Of a stretch of DNA of 64,000 bases, positions 8,771 through 16,927 are shown in pieces; positions within the stretch are counted from its first letter, which is position 1; each line of letters starts with the position of its first letter. Location of the stretch: assembly GCA_002480085.1 (NCBI GenBank), contig DKPJ01000009.1, positions 321,169 to 385,168 of the forward strand, written 5' to 3'. Origin of the DNA: Enterobacteriaceae bacterium UBA7338. GTDB taxonomy: Bacteria; Pseudomonadota; Gammaproteobacteria; Enterobacterales; Enterobacteriaceae. A program made the position numbers and the translations under genes. The notes beneath the pieces were generated by a model that was not told the DNA's origin, did no database searches, and was given only the letters and a program-made list of their open reading frames with translations.

Positions 8771-9418
8771 ATGGAGCTGTTACATACCCTGTTTCCCGCC
8801 GCGTTTGCCATGCTGGCACTATCGCACTTTGTCGCTCTGCTCAGCCCCGGTCCCGACTTTTTTCTGCTGACGGGCTATGCCATCCGCTACCGCCTGCGCG
8901 GCAGCATGGGTCTCTGCATCGGGATCGCCGCAGGCAACGCCGTCTACATTGCGCTGGCGATTATTGGCTGGAGCGAGCTGCGGCGCTCGCCGGTGCTGTT
9001 TTCAATTATCGAACTGGCGGGCGCGGCCTACCTGCTGTGGATCGGCAGCCATCTTATCCGCAGCAGGCCGGGCAATCTTGCGCTGCGGGGTGTCGATGCG
9101 GGCTGCCCGTCATTGGCAAAGCAATTGCTGATGGGGCTGGCTTCGGCGCTGCTCAACCCGAAGAACGCCCTCTTCTACCTGGCGCTAATGACCTCGCTGC
9201 TGGGGGCCAACGTCAGCCTGCTCCAGCAGTCGGTGAGCGGCATCTGGATGGTGAGCGTGGTGCTGGTGTGGGATCTGCTGGTGGTGATGCTGATTGGTTT
9301 ACCGCCGGTGCAAAGACGCCTCTCGGCGGCGGTCGTGATTATCGAGCGGATCGCCGGTGCGGTGCTGATGGGGTTTGGGTTATGGATTTTGGCAGCATGG
9401 TTTTTTGCCCAACCGTAG
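8771..9418 (+). CDS. LysE/RhtB family amino-acid exporter
   Basis: A 215-residue inner-membrane protein with about six hydrophobic segments. The family N-terminal motif LSPGPDF is present (SPGPDFFLLTGYAIR), as is the NPKNALFYLA motif of the middle region. Such proteins export amino acids or related metabolites. The ATG at 8771 is preferred over one 30 bases upstream because TGAGGTCG lies just before it and it fits the usual family length. Substrate unknown; the AraC-type gene 48 bp upstream is the likely regulator. Confidence 0.85.
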   Translation: MELLHTLFPAAFAMLALSHFVALLSPGPDFFLLTGYAIRYRLRGSMGLCIGIAAGNAVYIALAIIGWSELRRSPVLFSIIELAGAAYLLWIGSHLIRSRPGNLALRGVDAGCPSLAKQLLMGLASALLNPKNALFYLALMTSLLGANVSLLQQSVSGIWMVSVVLVWDLLVVMLIGLPPVQRRLSAAVVIIERIAGAVLMGFGLWILAAWFFAQP

Positions 9419-9444
9419 GCCCGGCAAGCCTCGCGCCGCCGGGC
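9415..9444. repeat. REP-like element between convergent genes
   Basis: GTAGGCCCGGCAAGC followed by CTCGCGCCGCCGGGC is a REP-type palindrome overlapping the exporter stop. It lies before the convergent amidohydrolase and may serve as a 3'-end hairpin for both. Confidence 0.7.
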
Positions 9445-9457
9445 AAATAGGTGCCTG

Positions 9458-10561
9458 TTACCCCAGCACCCGCCGTACGCAGGACTTAAATACCTTCACG
9501 CCGAGGGCCAGCGCGTCGCGGTCAAAGTGCATCTCCGGGTGGTGCAGGCCCGGCGTCAGGTTTGCCCCCAGCCCCCAGAAGCCACCTTTGATCTGCGGGC
9601 GCAGGCGCAGATAGTGGAAGAAATCTTCGCTGCCCGGCGTGCTCTTCGGCTCGGTTAACCCGGCGTCGCCAAGCACCTCGCGGATGGCGCTGGCGATCAC
9701 GCCGGTGGCGTCCTCGTCGATAATCGCCGCCGGCATCTCTTTCAGAATGCGGATATCAACGCTCGCGCCGTAGGCCTGAGCGCTGCTCTCAACTGCCCGC
9801 AGCACGCGTGCTTTCAGCTCCGTCATCCCTTCGTTCTCTGCCGAGCGCAGATCCCAAACCACCGTCGCTTCAGAAGGGATCGAGTTGGTTACCCCCGCGT
9901 CGCAGAGGAAGCGGGTCGCTTTGGCACTCCAGGTAAGGGACGGCGAGAGGTGAATGCCGTTGACCGCTTGCACCGCATGCGCCCCAGCGTCCAGGGCGTT
10001 TACCCCGAGATGCGGACGCGCACCGTGGGCCGCCTTACCGTGGAAAACCGCTTCCACCGTGGCGGATGCAGAGTAGTACATCGCCGGAACCGCCTGCCCC
10101 ATCGGGCACTCCTCCAGCGGGCGCAGGTGGAAGCCGAGCAGCATATCCACATCGTCGATCGCGCCGCCTTCGGTCATGGCGATCGCGCCAGTGCCCAGCT
10201 CTTCCGCAGGCTGGAAGAGGATCTTCAGCCGTCCCTGCTTAATGCCGCCTTCGGCAAGGATCTCCTGGGCGGTGGTCAACACCACCGAGGAGTGGCCGTC
10301 GTGGCCGCAGGTGTGACGCGCCACGTGCTGGCCGTCGATGATATGTCCGAGGGCATCCATATCGGCGCGCAGGGCCAGCACCGATCCCGGACGCCCGCTA
10401 TCCAGCACGGCAACGATGCCGGTGGTGCCGTTGATATTGCGGGTGACCTGGAACCCGGCGGCCTCCAGCTGATCGGCGATGTAGGCCGACGTTTTAAACT
10501 CCTCAAAGCCCAGCTCGGGGATCTGATGCAGATAGTTAAAGTGCTCTAAGGTTTGCGACAC
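9458..10561 (-). CDS. M20-family amidohydrolase (aminoacylase/peptidase)
   Basis: A 367-residue metallohydrolase of the M20D type. It shows ALRADMDALG (first metal ligand), the HTCGHDGHSSV motif with its Cys and His ligands, PAEELGTGA with the catalytic Glu pair, HGAARPH-like dimerisation-domain residues (AAHGARPHLGVNALDA), and a C-terminal GSEDF metal motif. It probably removes an acyl or amino-acid group from an N-acylated compound; the substrate is unknown. I place the start at the GTG at 10561, which has AAGGAG six bases upstream, rather than at a TTG overlapping yjiG. It is the last gene of yjiH-yjiG-amidohydrolase; E. coli has the dipeptidase iadA at this place. Confidence 0.88.
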   Translation of the reverse strand: MSQTLEHFNYLHQIPELGFEEFKTSAYIADQLEAAGFQVTRNINGTTGIVAVLDSGRPGSVLALRADMDALGHIIDGQHVARHTCGHDGHSSVVLTTAQEILAEGGIKQGRLKILFQPAEELGTGAIAMTEGGAIDDVDMLLGFHLRPLEECPMGQAVPAMYYSASATVEAVFHGKAAHGARPHLGVNALDAGAHAVQAVNGIHLSPSLTWSAKATRFLCDAGVTNSIPSEATVVWDLRSAENEGMTELKARVLRAVESSAQAYGASVDIRILKEMPAAIIDEDATGVIASAIREVLGDAGLTEPKSTPGSEDFFHYLRLRPQIKGGFWGLGANLTPGLHHPEMHFDRDALALGVKVFKSCVRRVLG

Positions 10562-10601
10562 GGCTGACTCCTTGAGTGCCAGGCAGATGAATTTATAGTT
10601 T

Positions 10602-11069
10602 TCAGGCAATAACGCGCATCACCAGCATGGCGATAACGGCGTTGAGAATGCTGACGCCCATCAGCAGCGGCCAGTATTTCTTCGGCACGTCGGCGACGCC
10701 GAGCAGGCGTCCCATATACTGTAGCTGAGAGCCCATCAGAAAGATGGCCGGTGCCAGAATGGTGATCGCCGTGATATCCAGCGTGCCTTTGGTCAGCAGG
10801 CTCACCGCCACGCCGGTCCCCGCCGAGGAGGAGAGCCAGGCCGTCAGCAGCACGGTGATCGCCTCCCCCGGCAGACCAAACAGCCCCATCAGCGGCGCAC
10901 AGATTTTGCCGATAATCTGCATCACCCCCAGCAGGTTGAGCATCTCGGCAATGACGTAGGCCATCAGCACGTTCGGCATCAGGTTATTGATGGCGATATT
11001 AAAACCTTTGCGTGCGCCAACCACGAATATATCAAACGGGTTGCCGGAGACGTTGGCTTGATTACTCAT
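10602..11069 (-). CDS. yjiG: YjiG family inner-membrane protein (nucleoside-recognition/SpmB-like)
   Basis: A 155-residue hydrophobic protein with several membrane segments and the Gate/nucleoside-recognition type fold seen in SpmB and YjiG. It starts 8 bp inside yjiH, with AAGGAT upstream. YjiG and YjiH probably form a two-part membrane transporter or channel. Coupling to a cytoplasmic amidohydrolase gene suggests uptake and then hydrolysis of a small N-acyl or peptide-like compound; that function is inference. Confidence 0.85.
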   Translation of the reverse strand: MSNQANVSGNPFDIFVVGARKGFNIAINNLMPNVLMAYVIAEMLNLLGVMQIIGKICAPLMGLFGLPGEAITVLLTAWLSSSAGTGVAVSLLTKGTLDITAITILAPAIFLMGSQLQYMGRLLGVADVPKKYWPLLMGVSILNAVIAMLVMRVIA

Positions 11070-11745
11070 GGGTGAAATCCTTCTTATAAACAGTATTTAA
11101 CGCCAGACGCACTATGGCGGCGCCGACAAATTTCAGAACAAACATTAAGACCAGCGGAATAATAATAGGGATGGTGAGCGAGGCGAACATCGCCGAACCA
11201 ATAGAGAAGTAGTTATTAATCAGGCCAGCGCCGGAATATTGCCACGCGCCCATAATCACCACGTCCTTTCGGCTAATTTTGTTGCTGTCATACAGCTCTT
11301 TGGTGAGTGCTGCTCCCGCATCGGTGCTCTGAAGATCGGTGATCAGCGCCAGGCCGGTATATCCCGGAATACCGAGCAGGGGACGCAGCAGCGGCGTCAG
11401 CAGCTTGTGGGCCGCGCGGATCGCCCCGTAGTGGGTGAAGATCTCCAGCAGCCCGAGCGCAAGCATCACCGTCGGGACCAGCGACAGGGCAAAGAGGAAG
11501 CCCGCTTTGGCGCTGATGCCGCCGCTGCCGATGAAGGTATTGGTCTCTGGCGACGTCATGGTGCCGAACGCCCCGCCGAGCGTAGTGAAGTCAAACGCCC
11601 CCAGCCACGCCATCCCCTCGACTTTAAAAAAGAAGCCGGAAAAGACCAGCAAAACAATAATCAGAGCGATCCATGCGCCTGGCCCGACATGCCACTCATT
11701 TACTTCTTCCTCTGCTGGACGCTCCAGCGTTTTCGATTCGCTCAT
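11062..11745 (-). CDS. yjiH: YjiH family inner-membrane protein (nucleoside-recognition/SpmA-like)
   Basis: A 227-residue membrane protein with four to six hydrophobic helices and a Gate-type domain (about residues 85-200, with LLRPLLGIPGYTGLALITDL in the middle). The ATG at 11745 is chosen over the GTG immediately before it, with AAGGGGAG upstream. First gene of the yjiH-yjiG-amidohydrolase operon, which is divergent from a LysR-type gene. Confidence 0.85.
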   Translation of the reverse strand: MSESKTLERPAEEEVNEWHVGPGAWIALIIVLLVFSGFFFKVEGMAWLGAFDFTTLGGAFGTMTSPETNTFIGSGGISAKAGFLFALSLVPTVMLALGLLEIFTHYGAIRAAHKLLTPLLRPLLGIPGYTGLALITDLQSTDAGAALTKELYDSNKISRKDVVIMGAWQYSGAGLINNYFSIGSAMFASLTIPIIIPLVLMFVLKFVGAAIVRLALNTVYKKDFTHE

Positions 11746-12065
11746 CACTCTCCCCTTTCATAACAAAAAACAGGTTTAATTTTCTGTGCGTTTTCAATTA
11801 AGCAGAAACCATGCCTCAATAATTGGCGGTGAAAAAATAATTTATTTTAATGGTGACGATTAAGAGATAAGTAAATTAACTTCTCTCACCGATACTGGGC
11901 ACCACTCCGGTGCATCTGTCTTCTTATGGTGCGTATATTTTCTTAATTTCTTTGCAGCTGCAAAAAATAGCCGGAAATTCGATTATCTATAAACATTGGG
12001 GATTATAAATGCCTGGCGATGAATGTTATTGTTGCTTTCAGGTCAACAGACAGGAGCCAGGCGCG
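11746..12065. promoter_or_regulatory. Divergent intergenic region yjiH / LysR regulator
   Basis: About 320 bp of AT-rich sequence between two genes that point away from each other. It must hold the promoters of the yjiH operon and the regulator, and is where the LysR protein would be expected to bind. I see several A/T-rich stretches around 11815-11880 but no site I can name with confidence. Confidence 0.5.
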
Positions 12066-12962
12066 ATGTTTCATGAACGGCAGGTAGGCTATCTCTATGA
12101 GGTAAGCATTCAGGGCGGCATCCGCCGGGCTGCGGATATGCTGGGCATCAACCCCTCCGTCGTCAGCCGCCAGATAGCCCAGCTGGAACGTGCGCTCCAG
12201 CTCCCCCTGCTGGAGCGGCGCGGGCGTTCGGTGGTGCTGACCGAAGCGGGACGCCTGCTGGCGGCAGACTACTTCGAGAGCCGCCAGCGGCGGGAGAAGC
12301 TGGAGAGCCACCTGAAGGATCTGCGCCATATGCGCGGCGGCAGCGTCTCGGTAAAGATTGGCGGCGGATTGATTACGACCTTTATCGACGAGGTGATGTG
12401 CAGCTTTGCGCGCTCTTATCCGCACGTATTTGTGGATATCACCGTCGGCAGCATGCAGGAGATGCTCAACGAGATTGCCAGCGGCGATGCCGACATGGCG
12501 CTGGCGTTCGGCCCTATCGGCACGCCCGAGCTGAAGCGCCATAGCTTTCAATGGGGACCGATCTGCGCGGTGGTCTCTCCCGATCACCCTATCGCTACCC
12601 GTACCTCTATAACGATTCAGGCGCTGACAGAATACCGGCTGATCGCCCTGACGGAGAACTTCGGCCTGCAACGCCATATGAACGCGATGTTCAAAAGCGA
12701 GGGGTTGCAGTTCCACCCGGCCTACCGCTGCAACCTCTTCTCCACCGCGATGAGCCTGAGCCAGGCGGGGCTGGGGATCTCATTTATGACCGAATACGCC
12801 GCCGCCGGGCCGATAAGTCAGGGCTTGCTGAAGGCGGTGCCCCTCGATCACCCCATCGCCAGCAGCGCCCAGTGTCACCTGCTGCGCAACTCGGATCGCC
12901 GCTTTACCCCGGCGGCGCACCATATGTGGCGACTGCTGCGGGATGCTTTTAGCGACAAGTGA
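12066..12962 (+). CDS. LysR-family transcriptional regulator
   Basis: A 298-residue LysR-type protein. The N-terminal winged helix shows GGIRRAADMLGINPSVVSRQ and LERALQLPLLERRGR, and a periplasmic-binding-like effector domain follows from about residue 90. The ATG at 12066 is chosen because CAGGAGC lies nine bases before it and the protein then begins at the usual distance from the helix-turn-helix; an ATG 57 bases upstream is possible but would add a non-family tail. It diverges from the yjiH operon and probably controls it. The effector is unknown. Confidence 0.88.
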   Translation: MFHERQVGYLYEVSIQGGIRRAADMLGINPSVVSRQIAQLERALQLPLLERRGRSVVLTEAGRLLAADYFESRQRREKLESHLKDLRHMRGGSVSVKIGGGLITTFIDEVMCSFARSYPHVFVDITVGSMQEMLNEIASGDADMALAFGPIGTPELKRHSFQWGPICAVVSPDHPIATRTSITIQALTEYRLIALTENFGLQRHMNAMFKSEGLQFHPAYRCNLFSTAMSLSQAGLGISFMTEYAAAGPISQGLLKAVPLDHPIASSAQCHLLRNSDRRFTPAAHHMWRLLRDAFSDK

Positions 12963-12986
12963 GCCGATGTGCCGTTTCAAGCTCCC

Positions 12987-13151
12987 CTACTCTACATCTC
13001 CCCGACGCAGCCCGATATCCTTCAGCCGCTCATCGCTCATCCCCTGAAGGATGCGTTGCGTTTGTCTCCGCAGATGCCATCTTTTTATCCCTCGCCAGAG
13101 CAGCACAAAGCCGATAAAGGGCCTTTTTGCCCTGTTTTCATAAAATTCCAT
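12987..13151 (-). CDS. yjiS: DUF1127 small protein YjiS
   Basis: A 54-residue basic protein. It starts MEFYENRAKRPFIGFVLLW and ends with the DUF1127 signature LQGMSDERLKDIGLRRGDVE. The length and both ends agree with E. coli YjiS, also 54 residues. DUF1127 proteins are small arginine-rich proteins, some linked to RNA or phosphate metabolism; the function of YjiS is unknown. It lies between two genes on the other strand, as a short ORF that could easily be missed. Confidence 0.9.
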   Translation of the reverse strand: MEFYENRAKRPFIGFVLLWRGIKRWHLRRQTQRILQGMSDERLKDIGLRRGDVE

Positions 13152-13328
13152 TCGCCGTCTCCTCTCACTGACTGAGACACTATCTTCATGGATTTCGGCT
13201 GGAACAATACAGACTCACAAAACAGTTTTGTTTCCCATACAGATGCGTTAAAACGGTATCTGAATAGCGGTATCAGCGCGGATCTGTACTGCTTTTTTTA
13301 TCTGTATGGCAAGAAAGAGGGATACAGC

Positions 13329-14741
13329 ATGGCTCGTTACCAAAATCTGGCGAATATGCTGGCTGAGCGTATTGAGCAAGGGTTGTATCGCCACGGGGAA
13401 AAACTCCCGTCGGTACGCAGCCTGAGCCAGGAGCATGGCGTAAGCATCAGTACCGTTCAGCAGGCGTACCAGACGCTGGAAACACGGCAGCTTATTACCC
13501 CGCAGCCGCGCTCCGGCTACTTTGTCGCGCCGCGCAAGGTTCAGCCGCCGGTACCCCCTATGTCGCGGCCGGTACAGCGTCCGGTGGAGATCACCCAGTG
13601 GGATCAGGTGATCGACATGCTGAAAGGTCACAGGGATAAAGAGGTCATTCCCTTCAGCAGCGGCGCGCCCGATATTGAGCAGCCCAGCCTGCAACCGCTC
13701 TGGCGCGAGCTTAAACGCCTGGTGCAGCACAATCTCAACGAGGTTCTTGGCTATGACTCGCTGACCGGCCGTCAGGAGCTACGGGAGCAGATCGCCCGCC
13801 TGATGCTAGACGGCGGATCGGTGGTGAGCGCGGAGGATATTATCGTCACCAGCGGCAGCCAGAGCGGGCTATCGCTGGCTTTGCTGGCGGTATGCCAGCC
13901 GGGCGATATCATCGCCATTGAATCGCCCACCTATTACGGCACCATGCAGCTTCTGCGCAGCCTGGGGTTTAAGGTCATCGAGATCCCCACCGATCCGGAA
14001 ACGGGCATGAGCGTAGAGGCGCTGGAGCTGGCGCTTGACCAGTGGCCCATTAAGGGGATTATTACCGTGCCGAACTGTAATAATCCTCTCGGGTTCATTA
14101 TGCCGGACGCACGCAAACGGGCGCTTCTTGCCCTTGCCCAGAGTCATGACATCGTGATTTTTGAAGATGATGTCTATGGCGAGCTGGCGACTGAGTATCC
14201 TCGTCCACGCACGATCCACTCCTGGGACATCGATGGCCGGGTCATACTGTGCAGCTCGTTCACCAAGTCCGTCGCGCCTGGCCTGCGCGTGGGCTGGGTT
14301 GTGCCTGGCCGCTACCACGATCGTTTTCTGCAGATGAAGTACGCCCTGCTGGGGAGCAATGTTCCGGTCACCCAGCTGGCGGCGGCAAGCTTTATCAAAG
14401 AGGGTCATTATCATCGTCATATCAGGCGGATGCGCCATCTCTATCAGCGTAACATGGCGATCTATTCCTGCTGGGTACGGGAATATTTTCCCGAGGGGAT
14501 CTGCATTACCCGCCCGAAAGGGGGCTTTATGCTATGGGTCGAGCTGCCGGAACGGGTGGACATGGTGTGCGTGGCTAAGCAGCTGTGCCAGCTGAAAATC
14601 CAGGTTGCGCCGGGATCGCTGTTTTCGGCATCAGGAAAATATCGCAACTGCGTGCGAATAAACTGCGCGTTACCGCCCAATGAGAAGCATCAGGCGGTGA
14701 TGGAAAAACTGGGCAACGCGGTAAAAGTGGCAATGGAATAG
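13329..14741 (+). CDS. yjiR: MocR-type regulator/aminotransferase YjiR
   Basis: A 470-residue fusion of an N-terminal GntR winged helix (YQNLANMLAERIEQGLY...GEKLPSVRSL, residues 4-34) to a fold-type I PLP aminotransferase domain (about 110-470). The NCNNPLG segment, a conserved acidic FEDDVYGEL motif, and the SFTKSVAPGLRVGW motif with the PLP-binding Lys are all visible. MocR proteins usually act as PLP-dependent transcription factors. The start at 13329 has GAGGG upstream and gives exactly the length of E. coli YjiR; an in-frame start 141 bases earlier would add a tail foreign to the family. Confidence 0.87.
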   Translation: MARYQNLANMLAERIEQGLYRHGEKLPSVRSLSQEHGVSISTVQQAYQTLETRQLITPQPRSGYFVAPRKVQPPVPPMSRPVQRPVEITQWDQVIDMLKGHRDKEVIPFSSGAPDIEQPSLQPLWRELKRLVQHNLNEVLGYDSLTGRQELREQIARLMLDGGSVVSAEDIIVTSGSQSGLSLALLAVCQPGDIIAIESPTYYGTMQLLRSLGFKVIEIPTDPETGMSVEALELALDQWPIKGIITVPNCNNPLGFIMPDARKRALLALAQSHDIVIFEDDVYGELATEYPRPRTIHSWDIDGRVILCSSFTKSVAPGLRVGWVVPGRYHDRFLQMKYALLGSNVPVTQLAAASFIKEGHYHRHIRRMRHLYQRNMAIYSCWVREYFPEGICITRPKGGFMLWVELPERVDMVCVAKQLCQLKIQVAPGSLFSASGKYRNCVRINCALPPNEKHQAVMEKLGNAVKVAME

Positions 14742-14764
14742 CCCTCTCCCTTGCGAGAGAGGGC
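14741..14764. terminator. Hairpin between convergent yjiR and aldehyde dehydrogenase genes
   Basis: The arms GCCCTCTC and GAGAGGGC flank an 8-base loop in the 43-bp gap between two convergent stops. There is no long T run on either side, so termination strength is uncertain. Confidence 0.5.
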
Positions 14765-14784
14765 GTGAAAACTACTTACTCACA

Positions 14785-16155
14785 CTACTTACTTACGACC
14801 ACCAGCTTCTGGTTCACAAACTCTTTGATCCCGAGGTCTGACAGCTCGCGGCCAAAGCCGGAGCGCTTGACCCCGCCAAACGGCAGCTCCGGCGCGGTAT
14901 CGGTCAGGGAGTTGATGTAGACCATCCCGGTCTCAATCCGTGACGCCAGCGCTTTTGCCCGGTCGATATTCTGGCTGAAGATAGAGCCGCCCAGACCATA
15001 GTTTGAGTCGTTTGCCAGCTTCACTACCTCGTCGTCATCTTTGACCACGTAGATCTGCGCCACCGGACCAAAGAACTCTTCGAAATAGGCCGGATTGTCG
15101 CGAGTGATATGGGTCAGGATCGTCGGCTCAAAGAAGTTACCCTCGCGTTCGACGGGCTTACCGCCAAGGTGCAGCTTCGCACCGTTTTTCACCGCCTCGT
15201 TAACCTGTTTGGTCAGGGTCTCCAGCGCGTCCTTAGACGACAGCGGCCCCAGGGTGGTGGACTCATCCATCGGGTCGCCAATCTTCACCTGGCGGAAGGC
15301 CGCGGTATATTTCTCCAGGAACTTATCGGCGATCGCCTCCTGCACGATAAAGCGCTTCGCGGCGGTACAGACCTGCCCGGCGTTTTGCAGCCGCGCCGTG
15401 ACGCCCACCTCAACGGCTTTCTCCAGATCGCTGTCGTCCAGCACCACAAAGACGTCGTTACCACCCAGTTCGAGGGTGGCTTTCTTCAGTTTTTTGGCCG
15501 CCTGCGCCGCAACCGCGCTGCCCGCCGTTTCAGAGCCGGTCAGCGCCACGCCCTGGACGCGATCGTCGGCAATGATGTTCGAGACCTGATCGGAAGAGAT
15601 AAACAGGTTGGTGTATGCCCCCTCCGGCGCGCCCGCTTCCCGCACCAGATGCTCAAAGGCTTCGGCACAGTGCGGCACGATGCTGGCGTGCTTAACGATA
15701 ATCGGGTTACCGGCGGCCAGGTTCGGGGCCAGAACGCGCATCAGCTGATAGTAAGGGAAGTTCCACGGCTCCACCGCCATCAGCACGCCGATAGGGTGAT
15801 GCTCAACCCAGGCGTCGCCCAGATCGGATTTATATTTTACCGGGGCAAGGAACGTATCGGCATTATCGGCGTAGTAGCGCGCAATATCGGCGCAGAGTTT
15901 CACTTCACCGCGGCTCTGCTCAATCAGTTTGCCCATCTCCTGGGTGGCGATTTTTGCCAGCTCTTCTGAACGCTCCTCCAGCAGATTGGCAAGCTTAAGC
16001 AGGACAGGGAGGCGCTGTTGAATATCGCCCTTTGACCATGAGGAGTGATATAGCGCATCCGCTTTACTCAGCGCTGCCTCGATATCCGCGTCACTATGGG
16101 ATGGATACTCTTTAACGAGCTGATTTGTCAATGGATTCACTGTCTGATAGGCCAT
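14785..16155 (-). CDS. NAD(P)-dependent succinate-semialdehyde-type dehydrogenase
   Basis: A 456-residue aldehyde dehydrogenase. It has the EPWNFPYYQ substrate/cofactor segment, ALTGSETAGSAVAAQAAK Rossmann motif, the general-base Glu in LELGGND, the catalytic Cys in NAGQVCTAAKRF, and the FEEFFGPVAQ signature. Similarity is closest to the Sad/YneI group (succinate semialdehyde dehydrogenase), so oxidation of a short semialdehyde is likely, though other aldehydes are possible. The ATG at 16155 has GGAGGT at ideal spacing; in-frame ATG further upstream would add a tail rich in hydroxyl residues that is not a family feature. A VOC gene diverges upstream. Confidence 0.88.
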   Translation of the reverse strand: MAYQTVNPLTNQLVKEYPSHSDADIEAALSKADALYHSSWSKGDIQQRLPVLLKLANLLEERSEELAKIATQEMGKLIEQSRGEVKLCADIARYYADNADTFLAPVKYKSDLGDAWVEHHPIGVLMAVEPWNFPYYQLMRVLAPNLAAGNPIIVKHASIVPHCAEAFEHLVREAGAPEGAYTNLFISSDQVSNIIADDRVQGVALTGSETAGSAVAAQAAKKLKKATLELGGNDVFVVLDDSDLEKAVEVGVTARLQNAGQVCTAAKRFIVQEAIADKFLEKYTAAFRQVKIGDPMDESTTLGPLSSKDALETLTKQVNEAVKNGAKLHLGGKPVEREGNFFEPTILTHITRDNPAYFEEFFGPVAQIYVVKDDDEVVKLANDSNYGLGGSIFSQNIDRAKALASRIETGMVYINSLTDTAPELPFGGVKRSGFGRELSDLGIKEFVNQKLVVVSK

Positions 16156-16364
16156 CTCAAATACCTCCTGGTTAGCAGTAAAAGATGCTGATAAGGTTAA
16201 TAAGGGTAGTTGAAATGTGTGACGTCGCATGGATTATCCGGCATAAACGGACGGTTCCGAGTCCACTGCGAAGTGAAGAATAGCTCAGCGTTTGCGCGAT
16301 GGGGCGTTCACCTTCTACGCTTAAACGCATGGATAAAATCACTGACCAAACATCGGGAGAGACC

Positions 16365-16886
16365 ATGAGTGAAGAGACCATTCGCGGTATGGACCACATC
16401 GGCATTACCGTTCCGGACATTAAACAGGCTACCACTTTCCTGTGTGCCGCCCTGGGCGCAGAGCTGCTCTATGAGTCCGTTTCGCCCGGCCAGGAGATTG
16501 ACCAGGAGGCCCAGCAGCATACGCTGCGCCTTGCCCCGGGTACCCAGGTGAAAGCGGTCAGGATGCTCAAACTACACAATGGTCCGGGCATCGAGCTGTT
16601 TGAAATGCAGGGACCCGATCAGGATCGCCCCCCACGGGCCAGCGACTACGGTCTACAGCACTTTGCGGTCTATACCGATAATATTGAGCAGGCGACGCGG
16701 CGCTTCGAAGAGGCCGGGGGTAAGATGTTCACCGAGCCTAAGCCGCTCACCTTCCCTACCGAGCATGGCGACGGCAACCAGTTCTGCTACGGCAGCACGC
16801 CCTGGGGCGGCATCATTGAATTTATCTCCCGCCCCACGCCGATGCCCTATGAAAAAGAGACCGCTTCGCGGCGCTGGAAACCCTGA
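16365..16886 (+). CDS. VOC/glyoxalase-superfamily protein
   Basis: A 173-residue protein with two beta-alpha-beta-beta-beta units typical of the vicinal oxygen chelate superfamily. The metal-ligand-type positions include His in GMDHIGITV near residue 11, Glu in GIELFEMQ near 78, His in GLQHFAVY near 99 and Glu in GIIEFISRP near 154. The reaction is unknown; members are glyoxalase I, dioxygenases or isomerases. The ATG at 16365 follows GGGAGAG and is divergent from the aldehyde dehydrogenase, which hints at shared control of aldehyde metabolism. Confidence 0.82.
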   Translation: MSEETIRGMDHIGITVPDIKQATTFLCAALGAELLYESVSPGQEIDQEAQQHTLRLAPGTQVKAVRMLKLHNGPGIELFEMQGPDQDRPPRASDYGLQHFAVYTDNIEQATRRFEEAGGKMFTEPKPLTFPTEHGDGNQFCYGSTPWGGIIEFISRPTPMPYEKETASRRWKP

Positions 16887-16927
16887 TTCGGATTTCTATT
16901 TAGTCGTCAGGGATCTATGATGGACAG

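Noticed and set aside
12969..13175. A 68-codon plus-strand frame between the LysR-type gene and yjiR
   Set aside because: The opposite strand holds yjiS, which matches a known protein over its whole length.
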